Source: Rhodobacter sp. (lineage in GTDB: Bacteria > Pseudomonadota > Alphaproteobacteria > Rhodobacterales > Rhodobacteraceae). Taken from it: a stretch of 8,182 nucleotides of DNA. The notes under the pieces were generated by a model. The model searched no databases, had not been told where the DNA came from, and worked only from the letters and a program-made list of their open reading frames with translations. Below are positions 1-6,845 of the stretch, piece after piece. How positions within the stretch are numbered: position 1 is the stretch's first letter; each line of letters opens with the position of its first letter. The stretch is taken from positions 1 to 8,182 of the forward strand of contig PNNE01000400.1 in the NCBI GenBank assembly GCA_013824055.1, read 5' to 3'. Position numbers and translations under genes: made by a program.

Positions 1-1574
1 AGCAGCGCCTCGAAACTGGCATCCACGATGTTCGCGCTGACCCCGACGGTCGACCAGCGGCGGCCCTGCCCGTCCTCGCTGTCGATGATGACGCGGGTCA
101 CGGCCTCGGTCCCGCCATTGGTGATGCGGACCTTGAAATCGACAAGCTTCATGTCGTCGATGCAGGCCTGGTACGGCCCCAGGTCCTTGCCCAGAGCCTT
201 GGCCAGCGCGTTCACCGGCCCGCGGTCCGACCCGGCCTCATCCATGCTGTCACTGACCGACATCATCTTCTGGTCGCCGATCTTGACCACCACCACGGCT
301 TCCGAAAGCGAGATCATCCGGTCGTACCTGTTCTTCCGCCGTTCCACCGTGACCCGGTAGCGCTTGACCTCGAAGAACTCGGGGCAAAGCCCAAGCTCGC
401 GGCGGGCGACCAGCTCGAAGCTGGCCTGCGCGCCGTCATAGGCATAGCCCTGGTCCTCGCGGTCCTTCACCACCTCGATGATCCGGCCCAGGCGCGGGTC
501 CTTGGGGTCGATGGCGATCCCCGCCGCCGCCAGCCGCGCCCGCAGGTTCGACTGGCCCGCCTGGTTCGACATCGGGATCACCCGCTCGTTGCCGACCAGG
601 GCGGGGTCGATGTGTTCGTAGGTCGTGGGGTTCTTCAGGATGGCACTGGCATGCAGGCCCGACTTGTGGGCGAAGGCGCTGGCCCCGACGTAAGGCGCAG
701 AACGCAGGGGGACCCGGTTCAGGATGTCATCCAGCATCCGCGAGGTCTTGAGCAACCCCGCCAGCGCCTGGTGGGTCACGCCGGTCTGCAGCCGACTGGC
801 GTAGGGCTCCTTCAGCAGCAGCGTCGGGATCAGCGTCGTCAGGTTCGCGTTGCCGCAGCGTTCGCCCAGCCCGTTCAGCGTGCCCTGGATCTGCCGCGCC
901 CCGGCCTCGACCGCCGCCAGCGAGTTGGCGACCGCGTTGCCGGTATCGTCATGGCAGTGGATGCCAAGCCGGTCGCCGGGGATGCCCGACGCGATGACCT
1001 CGGCGGTGATGCGGCTGACGTCAGAGGGTAGCGTGCCGCCGTTGGTGTCGCACAGGACGATCCAGCGGGCCCCCGCGGCAAGGGCGGCATGCAGGCAGGA
1101 CAGGGCGTAGCCGGGGTTGGCGCGGTAGCCGTCGAAGAAATGCTCGGCATCGAACAGGGCTTCGCGGCCCCTGGCGACAAGGTGGCGGATCGAGGCGGCG
1201 ATGGCCTCGCGGTTTTCGTCCAGCGTCACGCCAAGGGCGGTGGTGACGTGAAAGTCATGGGTCTTGCCGACCAGGCAGACGGCGGGGGTGTTCGCGTTCA
1301 GGACGGCGGCGAGGACGTCGTCATTCTCGGCCGACCGACCGACGCGGCGGGTCATGCCAAAGGCGGTGAGGGTGGCTTTCGTGGCCGGAGGGGCGGCGAA
1401 GAAGTCGGAGTCGGTCGGGTTCGCGCCGGGCCAGCCGCCTTCGATGTAGTCGACCCCGAGGGCATCGAGGGCCGCTGCGATCTGCAGCTTTTCGGCGGTC
1501 GAGAACTGCACACCCTGCGTCTGCTGGCCGTCGCGCAGGGTGGTGTCAAAGAGGAAAAGGCGCGCGCGGGTCAT
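1..1574 (-). CDS. cimA: (R)-citramalate synthase CimA, 3'-truncated by the window edge
   Basis: Predicted to condense pyruvate with acetyl-CoA to (R)-citramalate, the entry step of the threonine-independent isoleucine route, in the cytoplasm. Translation from the ATG at 1574 stays open to the edge (524 codons visible). The N-terminus has the HMGL-like TIM-barrel signature FDTTLRDGQQTQG (residues 9-21, with Arg14/Asp15 as catalytic/metal residues), and the metal-binding HCHDDTGN begins at His206. The second half carries the LeuA-like segment HKSGLHASAI and MSNQAGQSNLRARL, then the C-terminal regulatory domain ending NIVDASFEAL. That ending is close to the usual C-terminus of the TIGR00977-type citramalate synthases, so probably only a dozen or so residues are missing. 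The QQTQG variant and long linker fit CimA better than 2-isopropylmalate synthase. No strong Shine-Dalgarno precedes the ATG; the start rests on homology at residue 5 onward. cysS lies upstream on the same strand, 166 bp away. Homocitrate or isopropylmalate synthase activity is the main alternative. Confidence 0.92.
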   Translation of the reverse strand, partial: MTRARLFLFDTTLRDGQQTQGVQFSTAEKLQIAAALDALGVDYIEGGWPGANPTDSDFFAAPPATKATLTAFGMTRRVGRSAENDDVLAAVLNANTPAVCLVGKTHDFHVTTALGVTLDENREAIAASIRHLVARGREALFDAEHFFDGYRANPGYALSCLHAALAAGARWIVLCDTNGGTLPSDVSRITAEVIASGIPGDRLGIHCHDDTGNAVANSLAAVEAGARQIQGTLNGLGERCGNANLTTLIPTLLLKEPYASRLQTGVTHQALAGLLKTSRMLDDILNRVPLRSAPYVGASAFAHKSGLHASAILKNPTTYEHIDPALVGNERVIPMSNQAGQSNLRARLAAAGIAIDPKDPRLGRIIEVVKDREDQGYAYDGAQASFELVARRELGLCPEFFEVKRYRVTVERRKNRYDRMISLSEAVVVVKIGDQKMMSVSDSMDEAGSDRGPVNALAKALGKDLGPYQACIDDMKLVDFKVRITNGGTEAVTRVIIDSEDGQGRRWSTVGVSANIVDASFEAL

Positions 1575-1663
1575 GGCGTGTCCAGGGTGGACAGAACGGG
1601 ATAGTGCAGGTTTGGCAAGGGGTTGCAGAATATTGCTAGTGTGGCATTAACCTGCACCGCGAC

Positions 1664-1729
1664 CCCGCCCCGGACTTGATCCGGGGCCTCGCGGGTCATC
1701 GAGAGGCCCCGGATCAAGTCCGGGGCGGG
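1664..1729. repeat. Perfect 27-bp inverted repeat between cysS and cimA
   Basis: The arms at 1664-1690 and 1703-1729 are exact reverse complements (27 of 27) separated by a 12-nt loop (1691-1702). Each arm is itself a near-palindrome, CCCCGGActTGATCCGGGG-like, so cruciform and alternative hairpins are possible. It begins 11 bp after the cysS stop codon and ends 89 bp before the cimA start. No T-tract follows on either strand, so it is not a classic intrinsic terminator. It resembles the REP-like palindromes I recall as scattered between alphaproteobacterial genes; that family assignment is from memory. In mRNA it could protect the cysS 3' end or attenuate read-through into cimA. Confidence 0.9.
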
Positions 1730-1740
1730 TGTTCTGCGGG

Positions 1741-3174
1741 TCACTGGAGCGCCTCCAGCCTGGCGGGGTCGAAGTCGGGGCCGGGAACAAGTTCGACGCC
1801 TGCCTTGGACATGCGGACCTCGACTCCGGCGGCGATCAGGGCGGCTTTCAGGGCATCGACGGCGGAGAAGTCCTTCGAGGCCGTGGCCTGCTTTCGCAGC
1901 TGGTCAAGCCGCTGTGCAAACTCCGCAAACTCGGGAGAAGGGCCGCTGCCCGAACTCACATTCAGCCAATCTCTGCGAAACTTCTCACGCTCTGCATCCG
2001 GCAAGAGACCAAGCCAGCGCGCGTTATCGAGAAGGGCCTGTGGTCGATCCTGCAGCGAGCGCAGGCGGACAAGTGCCATGTGTGTGTTGAGATCGTCCGC
2101 CAATGCCTCGACAAGCGTGCCATCAGCCACGAACGCAACCGATGGTGTCGGATCAAGTTGCCAGGTCAGCCGGTGCCAGTTTGCCAGCGTTCTATCTGCC
2201 TCTTTCCGCTTGGCTTCAGTCCAGTCCATCGGGCTGCGGTAATGCGTCATCAGGAACACGAACCGGATCACCTCGCCCGGTATTCCCTGATCCAGCAGAT
2301 CCCGCACCGTGAAGAAATTGCCCAGGGACTTGGACATCTTCTTGCCCTCGACCTGCAGCATCTCGTTGTGCAGCCAGTAGCGGGCGAAGTCGCCGTGGGG
2401 GTGGGCGCAGGCGGATTGGGCGATCTCGTTTTCGTGGTGCGGGAATTGCAGGTCCAGCCCGCCGCCGTGGATGTCGAAGCTGTCGCCCAGCAGCTCATGC
2501 GCCATCGCGCTGCATTCGATGTGCCAGCCCGGACGCCCCTTGCCCCAGGGCGAGGTCCAGCCCGGTTCTTCGCCCGAGGACGGCTTCCACAGCACGAAGT
2601 CCATCGGGTCTTCCTTGAAGGGGGCCACCTCGACTCGGGCGCCTGCGATCATGTCGTCCACGGACCGGCCTGAAAGCTTGCCATAGTCCTTGTAGGACCG
2701 GACGCGGAACAGCACGTGCCCCTCCACGGCATAGGCATGGCCCTTGTCGATCAGCCCCAGGATCATCGCGATCATCTGGCCGATGTAGTCCGTCGCGCGC
2801 GGCTCGTGGGTCGGGCGCAAGGCCCCAAGGGCGTCCATGTCGGCGTGATACCAGGCGATGGTTTCCTCGGTCCGCTGGTGGATCAAGTCCTCCAGCGTCC
2901 CCGGAGACCCCGCCTTTTGCCGGCGCAGCGCCTCGGCGTTGATCTTGTCGTCGACGTCGGTGAAGTTGCGGACATAGGTGACGTGATCGGTGCCGTAGAC
3001 CTGGCGCAAGAGGCGGTAGAGCGTGTCGAACACCACCACCGGCCGGGCGTTGCCCAGATGCGCGCGGTCATAGACCGTGGGGCCGCAGACATACATCCGC
3101 ACGTCGTCGGCCCGGATCGGAGCGAACTCTTCCTTCTGGCGCGTCTTCGAATTGGTCAGGCGGATCGTCACCAT
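1741..3174 (-). CDS. cysS: Cysteine--tRNA ligase (CysRS)
   Basis: Charges tRNA-Cys with cysteine using ATP; a monomeric cytoplasmic class I synthetase. The 477-residue product is close to the usual length of about 460-480. The HIGH-type motif is HLGN at 39-42 and the KMSKS loop is at 279-283 (KKMSKSLGN). The zinc ligands expected for the family are visible as Cys30 (YVCGPTVYD), Cys221 (HIECSAMA), His246 and Glu250 (FPHHENEIAQS). The DALR/anticodon-binding helical part follows, with DDLNTHMAL. The ATG at 3174 is preceded by a good Shine-Dalgarno, GAGGGA, complementary to 3180-3185, which fixes the start. It is divergent from the MmcQ/YjbR-like gene (192 bp apart) and upstream of cimA on the same strand. 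The part encoding the C-terminal third (about 1920-2260) is noticeably less GC-rich (about 57-62%) than the rest, which suggests recombination or relaxed constraint, but the reading frame is intact. Confidence 0.98.
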   Translation of the reverse strand: MVTIRLTNSKTRQKEEFAPIRADDVRMYVCGPTVYDRAHLGNARPVVVFDTLYRLLRQVYGTDHVTYVRNFTDVDDKINAEALRRQKAGSPGTLEDLIHQRTEETIAWYHADMDALGALRPTHEPRATDYIGQMIAMILGLIDKGHAYAVEGHVLFRVRSYKDYGKLSGRSVDDMIAGARVEVAPFKEDPMDFVLWKPSSGEEPGWTSPWGKGRPGWHIECSAMAHELLGDSFDIHGGGLDLQFPHHENEIAQSACAHPHGDFARYWLHNEMLQVEGKKMSKSLGNFFTVRDLLDQGIPGEVIRFVFLMTHYRSPMDWTEAKRKEADRTLANWHRLTWQLDPTPSVAFVADGTLVEALADDLNTHMALVRLRSLQDRPQALLDNARWLGLLPDAEREKFRRDWLNVSSGSGPSPEFAEFAQRLDQLRKQATASKDFSAVDALKAALIAAGVEVRMSKAGVELVPGPDFDPARLEALQ

Positions 3175-3352
3175 GTCAGTCCCTCAAGCGGCCGTCCACA
3201 AGCGCGGCAGTCCCGCGCGGGGTGGCTCTTTCAATCCGAAGGGGAATGACGAAGCGCCCGCGCGACCGAAGTCAGCGGGTAATGCAGCAGATGCGGATGT
3301 TGCGCAATGTCGTCATGGGTGCGAGGCATACATCACCCACCCCCGCGCCGCC

Positions 3353-3365
3353 AAGGAAATTCCTT
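3353..3365 (+). promoter_or_regulatory. Shine-Dalgarno of the MmcQ/YjbR gene within a palindrome
   Basis: AAGGAAATTCCTT is a perfect odd-centred dyad. Its left arm, AAGGA, is the only plausible ribosome binding site for the ATG at 3367 (8 nt after AAGGAA). Its right arm, TCCTT, could pair with it in the mRNA through a 3-nt loop. This site decides the start at 3367 over the upstream in-frame ATG at 3307. The structure would be weak (five pairs), so a regulatory role is only a possibility; it may also be a DNA operator or chance. Confidence 0.55.
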
Positions 3366-3366
3366 C

Positions 3367-3708
3367 ATGCAGGACCGCGCCTTCATCAACGCCCTTTGCG
3401 CCAGCTTTCCGGGGGCCGAGGTCAGCCAGCCCTTCGGCCCGGACCACGACTGCTGGAAGGTCGGGGGCAAGATGTTTGCCATCATCGGCCAGATCGGCGA
3501 CGGGGTGTCCGTCAAGACCGACCATGTCGAAACCGCCCGGCTTCTGATCGAGACCGGACGCGCGATCCGCGCACCCTACCTGCATGCGTCCTGGGCCCGC
3601 ATCCCGTTCGGGCAGGTGCCGGATGCCGAGCTGCGCGAACGGATCGCGACCTCTTATGCACTGATCCGGGCGGGCCTGCCGAAGAAGGTGCAGGCCGCGC
3701 TGGGGTAG
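3367..3708 (+). CDS. MmcQ/YjbR family protein (DUF419, CyaY-like fold)
   Basis: Small cytoplasmic protein of 113 residues, the normal size for the MmcQ/YjbR family, which adopts a CyaY-like fold and may bind DNA. Its molecular role is not established. Recognisable family features are the N-terminal FINALCASFPGAEVSQPFG segment (6-24), the conserved block CWKVGGKMFAIIG (29-41), and the later WARIPFG and SYALIRAGLPKK. The start was set at 3367 rather than the in-frame ATG at 3307: the 20 extra residues are proline/arginine-rich and not family-like, and a Shine-Dalgarno AAGGAA lies at 3353-3358. It stands alone between divergent cysS and a convergent lipoprotein gene whose stop is only 11 bp away, so it is probably monocistronic. 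No promoter can be called with confidence in the 192-bp spacer upstream. Confidence 0.9.
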   Translation: MQDRAFINALCASFPGAEVSQPFGPDHDCWKVGGKMFAIIGQIGDGVSVKTDHVETARLLIETGRAIRAPYLHASWARIPFGQVPDAELRERIATSYALIRAGLPKKVQAALG

Positions 3709-3719
3709 TGCCGCCCGCC

Positions 3720-4340
3720 TCAGGTGCCCGGCCGGTTGAAGCTGCCGCGCACGTCGGGGCCAAGGCCCAGCCAGCCCGCCACGGTCCTGGCGACATGGGC
3801 GGTGATCATCGACTTCTGGCTTTGCCCCTTGCGCCGCGCTTCCCGCATCGTCTTGCCCGAGGGGGCCGGCAGTTCGGCCCGGATCGCAGTTGGCGGCACC
3901 AGAACCTCACCCGTGCGGGCATCGACGACCTGGGCGGTGAAATTGATGGTGTGGACACCGGCGTTTTCGAACCGCTGCTCGGCCTCGAACGTCAGGGCGT
4001 GGAACCGGGTCACGGTCACTGCAATGATGACGGGCCGCGCGCCGGACAGACCCTGTGCGCCGCGCAGGACGGCGTCCTGGATGATCTTGCCGACCTGGTC
4101 GTGGCGGTCGCCCATCGGGTCTTCGCGCCAGACGATGTCGGCGGCGGGAAGGTAGGTCTTGGCATCGGACACAGTCAGGGACCGGGGAACGGTGACCTGC
4201 ACCTCGGCCAGGCGCCAGTTTGCGGCCAGCACCGGCTGGACCGGGGTGTATTCGGTGCGAAAGCTGTTGCCCGGCCCGACGCAGGCCGAAAGCAGCAAGG
4301 TGGTCATTCCCAGAAGGGCGGCGCGGCGGGACAGGGACAT
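3720..4340 (-). CDS. Predicted lipoprotein of unknown function (possible DUF6778 member)
   Basis: A 206-residue protein with a lipoprotein signal peptide: positive n-region (SLSRRAA), hydrophobic core and lipobox L17-S18-A19-C20, so it should be lipidated at Cys20 and anchored in the envelope. Asp is not present at +2 (Val21), which by the general rule allows export to the outer membrane. The mature part has a mixed alpha/beta look, with VQVTVPRSLTVSDAKTYLP, then DIVWREDPMGDRHDQV, an IIAVTVTRFHALT strand and a conserved-looking VVDARTGEVL. This layout resembles small Rhodobacterales lipoproteins annotated as DUF6778; I give that from memory, unverified. The start ATG is preceded by GAGG with short spacing. 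It converges on the MmcQ/YjbR gene (11 bp) and diverges from the decarboxylase (153 bp). Function unknown. The C-terminal third is Arg/Lys-rich (KTMREARRKGQSQK). Confidence 0.85.
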   Translation of the reverse strand: MSLSRRAALLGMTTLLLSACVGPGNSFRTEYTPVQPVLAANWRLAEVQVTVPRSLTVSDAKTYLPAADIVWREDPMGDRHDQVGKIIQDAVLRGAQGLSGARPVIIAVTVTRFHALTFEAEQRFENAGVHTINFTAQVVDARTGEVLVPPTAIRAELPAPSGKTMREARRKGQSQKSMITAHVARTVAGWLGLGPDVRGSFNRPGT

Positions 4341-4376
4341 GGGACCTCAAGAAGCCTTGGCGTGGAAGTTTCAGGG

Positions 4377-4392
4377 CCTGGACTTAACCAGG
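4377..4392. promoter_or_regulatory. Short dyad CCTGG-N6-CCAGG in the divergent spacer
   Basis: A 16-bp dyad (five-base arms, ACTTAA centre) lies 37 bp upstream of the lipoprotein start and about 100 bp before the decarboxylase start. A position between two divergent starts suits an operator, but five-base arms arise by chance in GC-rich DNA. I could not identify convincing -35/-10 elements for either gene. Speculative. Confidence 0.2.
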
Positions 4393-4493
4393 GGTGATGG
4401 CCGGAAAAAGGAGCTTGCGTGTCGGCATGAGGGTGGAAGCTTGCCGAATTTCGGACGACATGCTTTCAGGGCGCAGCAACTGGGGGGCTGAAG

Positions 4494-5876
4494 ATGGACC
4501 ACGAAGGCTTGCGGCACTGGTCGAAGCGGGCGGCGGACTGGGCGGCGGATTACCACGCGGGTCTGCGCGACCGGCCAGTGCGCGCACCCCTGGTGCCCGG
4601 CGCCGTGGCGCGGCAGCTGGACCCTGCCCCGCCCGAGGCCGCAGAGCCGATGGAGGTGATCTGGGACGACTTCGAACGCATCGTGCCGGGTGGCATGACC
4701 CATTGGCAGCACCCGCGCTTTTTCGCCTATTTCCCGGCCAACGCGGCTCCGGCGTCGATTCTGGCCGAACAGCTGGTCAATGCGATGGCCTGCAATGCCT
4801 TGATCTGGCAGACGTCTCCGGCCGCGACGGAAATCGAGCAGGTGATGGTCGACTGGCTGCGCCAGGCGGTCGGGCTGCCTGCGGGCTTTGTGGGCACGAT
4901 CCACGATTCGGCGACCAACGCGACGCTGTCGGCGGTGCTGACGATGCGCGAGACGGCGCTGGGGTGGCGCGGTCTGGACGAAGGGCTGTCGGGTGCGCCG
5001 GTCTTGCGCTTCTATGCCAGCGCCGAGACGCATTCTTCGGTGGACAAGGCGATCAGGGTGGCGGGGATCGGGCAGCGCAACCTGGTCAAGGTCGCGACCG
5101 ATGCGGATCGGGCGATGACCGGGCCGGCGCTGCGGGCGGCGATTGCGGCGGACCGGGCGGCGGGTCTGGTCCCGGCGGGCGTGATCCTGTGTGCGGGCGG
5201 TACCAGCGTCGGGGCCTTCGACCGGATCGGCGAGTGCATCGCTGTGGCGCAAGCGGCAGGCGTGCCGGTTCACGTCGATGCGGCCTGGGCGGGCTCGGCG
5301 ATGATCTGCCCCGAGTTCCGGGACCTCTGGGCCGGGATCGAAGCCGCGGATTCGGTGGTCTTCAATCCGCACAAGTGGCTCGGGGCGCAGTTCGACTGTT
5401 CCGTCCAGCTGATGCGCGATCCCGGCGCTCAGGTGCGCACTCTGGGTCTGCGGCCGACCTACCTGGAGACGACGGGGCGCGAAGAGATCGTCAACTTCAA
5501 CGAATGGACCGTGCCGCTTGGCCGCCGCTTCCGGGCGCTGAAGCTGTGGTTCGTGCTGCGGGCCTATGGGCTGGAGGGGCTGCGGGACCGGATTCGCAAC
5601 CATGTTGCCTGGGCGCGGCTGGCGCGCGACCAGCTGGCGGCGGTGCCCGGAGTCCAGATCGTGACCGAGCCGCGGCTGTCGCTGTTCAGCTTTGCCCTTG
5701 CGACGGACGCGGCCACCGAGGCGCTTTTGCAGCGGATCAACGACGATGGCCGGATCTATCTGACCCAGACCCGGGTTGACGGGCGCTTTGCGATCCGGGT
5801 GCAGGTCGGATCATTTGACTGTCGCAAGGAAGATGTCATGCTCATCGCAAAGACAGTTCAAGAAATGCTTGCATGA
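4494..5876 (+). CDS. PLP-dependent decarboxylase, aromatic-L-amino-acid decarboxylase type (group II)
   Basis: Predicted cytosolic PLP enzyme of 460 residues that removes the alpha-carboxyl from an aromatic amino acid; the exact substrate is not visible. Residues align by eye with animal DOPA decarboxylase: THWQHPRFFAYFP (69-81, substrate pocket), His180 in HSSVDKA (stacks on PLP), Thr237, Asp262 in HVDAAWAGS (pyridine nitrogen), and the PLP lysine K294 in NPHKWLGAQFDCS. Tyr323 (PTYLETTG) matches the catalytic-loop tyrosine whose replacement by Phe marks phenylacetaldehyde synthases, so true decarboxylation is expected. PLGRRFRALKLWFVLR (341-356) follows as in the family. Unlike typical members with G(V)IQGSASEAT, the phosphate-region motif reads GTIHDSATNATL (134-145). 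The start at 4494 has a G-rich stretch, GGGGGG, as a poor ribosome site; homology supports it. The stop overlaps the next gene's ATG, implying an operon. Long open frames overlapping it in other frames are GC-driven. Confidence 0.9.
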   Translation: MDHEGLRHWSKRAADWAADYHAGLRDRPVRAPLVPGAVARQLDPAPPEAAEPMEVIWDDFERIVPGGMTHWQHPRFFAYFPANAAPASILAEQLVNAMACNALIWQTSPAATEIEQVMVDWLRQAVGLPAGFVGTIHDSATNATLSAVLTMRETALGWRGLDEGLSGAPVLRFYASAETHSSVDKAIRVAGIGQRNLVKVATDADRAMTGPALRAAIAADRAAGLVPAGVILCAGGTSVGAFDRIGECIAVAQAAGVPVHVDAAWAGSAMICPEFRDLWAGIEAADSVVFNPHKWLGAQFDCSVQLMRDPGAQVRTLGLRPTYLETTGREEIVNFNEWTVPLGRRFRALKLWFVLRAYGLEGLRDRIRNHVAWARLARDQLAAVPGVQIVTEPRLSLFSFALATDAATEALLQRINDDGRIYLTQTRVDGRFAIRVQVGSFDCRKEDVMLIAKTVQEMLA

Positions 5877-6775
5877 TGTTCCTCCGTCCCCTTGCGATTG
5901 CCCTGATAATTGCCTTTCCCGTTCTGGCGCAGGACCTGCCCCAGCCGCAAAGCGACACCGTTTCAGACTTTGCCGAGGTGCTTGACGCAACGGCCGAAGG
6001 GCGCATCTCGCGCCTTCTGGTCGACCTGCGTGAGACGACCGGGGTGCAGATGGTCGTGGTGACGCTTCCCGGCATCGCGGCGCAGGGCGGCGCGGGCCTG
6101 CGGATGGAAGACTACGCCAAGACGCTGTTCAACGCCTGGGGCGTGGGTGCGGCCGGACGGAACGACGGCCTCATGCTGCTTCTGGACACCGAAGCGCGCG
6201 AGGCGCGGATCGCCCTCGGCGCGGGCTACGACCCGGTCTATGACGGCCGCGCGGCGCGGGTGCTGTCGACGGCGGTCCTGCCCCCCTTGCGCGGGGGCAA
6301 CCATGCCGAAGCCATCGAAGCGGGCGTCATCTCGGCACGCCAGCGGCTGATCGAGCCGTTTCTGGCCGGCACCCCGGTCTCGCTGACCGACGGGTTCGAG
6401 ACGCCGGACTCCGGCGCGGAGTCCCTGACCGGAGTGCTGGCAGCAGGCGCCGTCGCCGCCCTTGGCGGCTTTGCGATCTGGCGCAACCGGCGCAAGCGGC
6501 GGACCTGTCCGAACTGCGGCGCCCTGACGCTTGAGCGCTCAACCGAGGTCATCCAGCCGCCAAGCCGCAGCGAAACCGGGGTGGGCATGCAGCACCTGAC
6601 CTGTTCGACCTGCGGGTTCAACGACCACAAGTCCTACCCGGTGTCCTGGTCCAGCCGCGAGGGTCGCCAAAGCCGGGACCTTTCCAGCCGGGGCAGCAGC
6701 GACAGCGGTTCCTCCGGGGGCAGCAGCTTTGGCGGCGGGCGTTCCTCGGGGGGCGGGGCAAGCGGGAAATGGTAG
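5873..6775 (+). CDS. TPM-domain (YgcG/DUF477-type) membrane protein with zinc ribbon
   Basis: A 300-residue envelope protein. An N-terminal signal peptide ends near FPVLA-Q (cleavage after Ala19). The TPM domain spans about 28-165, with DFAEVLDATAEGRIS, a VQMVVVTLPG strand, AKTLFNAWGVG, the signature NDGLMLLLDTEAREARIALGAGYD (positions 97-120) and an LPPLRGGNHAEAI helix. One membrane span (about 187-203) is followed by RNRRKRR, which by the positive-inside rule places the C-terminus in the cytoplasm. There CPNCG (212-216) and CSTCG (244-248) form a zinc ribbon, and a Ser/Gly-rich tail ends GGGASGKW, as in many YgcG proteins. TPM proteins have been linked to membrane-protein quality control and phosphatase-like activity, but bacterial roles are mostly unknown. 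The ATG at 5873 overlaps the decarboxylase stop (ATGA); the next codon is also ATG. No clear ribosome site is seen, so coupling to upstream translation is likely. Confidence 0.92.
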   Translation: MMFLRPLAIALIIAFPVLAQDLPQPQSDTVSDFAEVLDATAEGRISRLLVDLRETTGVQMVVVTLPGIAAQGGAGLRMEDYAKTLFNAWGVGAAGRNDGLMLLLDTEAREARIALGAGYDPVYDGRAARVLSTAVLPPLRGGNHAEAIEAGVISARQRLIEPFLAGTPVSLTDGFETPDSGAESLTGVLAAGAVAALGGFAIWRNRRKRRTCPNCGALTLERSTEVIQPPSRSETGVGMQHLTCSTCGFNDHKSYPVSWSSREGRQSRDLSSRGSSDSGSSGGSSFGGGRSSGGGASGKW

Positions 6776-6809
6776 TGGTTTCGGGGGCTTCCGTGATGTT
6801 GCTCAAGTC

Positions 6810-6826
6810 CCCCGGCGCGTCCGGGG
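6810..6826. repeat. CCCCGG-N5-CCGGGG hairpin, possible degenerate copy of the palindromic repeat
   Basis: A six-base dyad just after the TPM gene, preceded by CTCAAGTCC and followed by a T. It shares the words TCAAGTCC and TCCGGGG with the large inverted repeat at 1664-1729, so it may be a decayed relative. Alternatively it is a chance GC hairpin. No T-tract follows. Confidence 0.3.
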
Positions 6827-6845
6827 TCCAAGCCCAGTGACGCAA

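Noticed and set aside
1664..1729. The large inverted repeat as an intrinsic terminator or attachment site
   Set aside because: No T-tract on either strand, no integrase or target duplication nearby; kept as a repeat instead.
1729..2673. A 314-codon plus-strand open frame opposite cysS
   Set aside because: It lies wholly antisense to a certain housekeeping gene and has no recognisable domain; parts look protein-like only because of GC-biased codons.
3307..3366. Upstream ATG giving the MmcQ/YjbR protein 20 extra residues
   Set aside because: The extension is not family-like and the Shine-Dalgarno fits the ATG at 3367.
3222..4397. A 391-codon plus-strand open frame across the MmcQ/YjbR and lipoprotein genes
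   Set aside because: It crosses two well-supported genes and their convergent junction, and its product is low-complexity Arg/Gly-rich.
4371..5603. A 410-codon minus-strand open frame opposite the decarboxylase
   Set aside because: The product is Arg/His/Pro-rich, typical of an antisense shadow of a GC-rich gene; no ribosome site or domain.
4394..5779. A 461-codon plus-strand open frame overlapping the decarboxylase in another frame
   Set aside because: Its product is a Gly/Arg/Ala-rich low-complexity string with no family resemblance, whereas the 4494-5876 frame has all decarboxylase motifs. Long alternative frames are expected in DNA this GC-rich.
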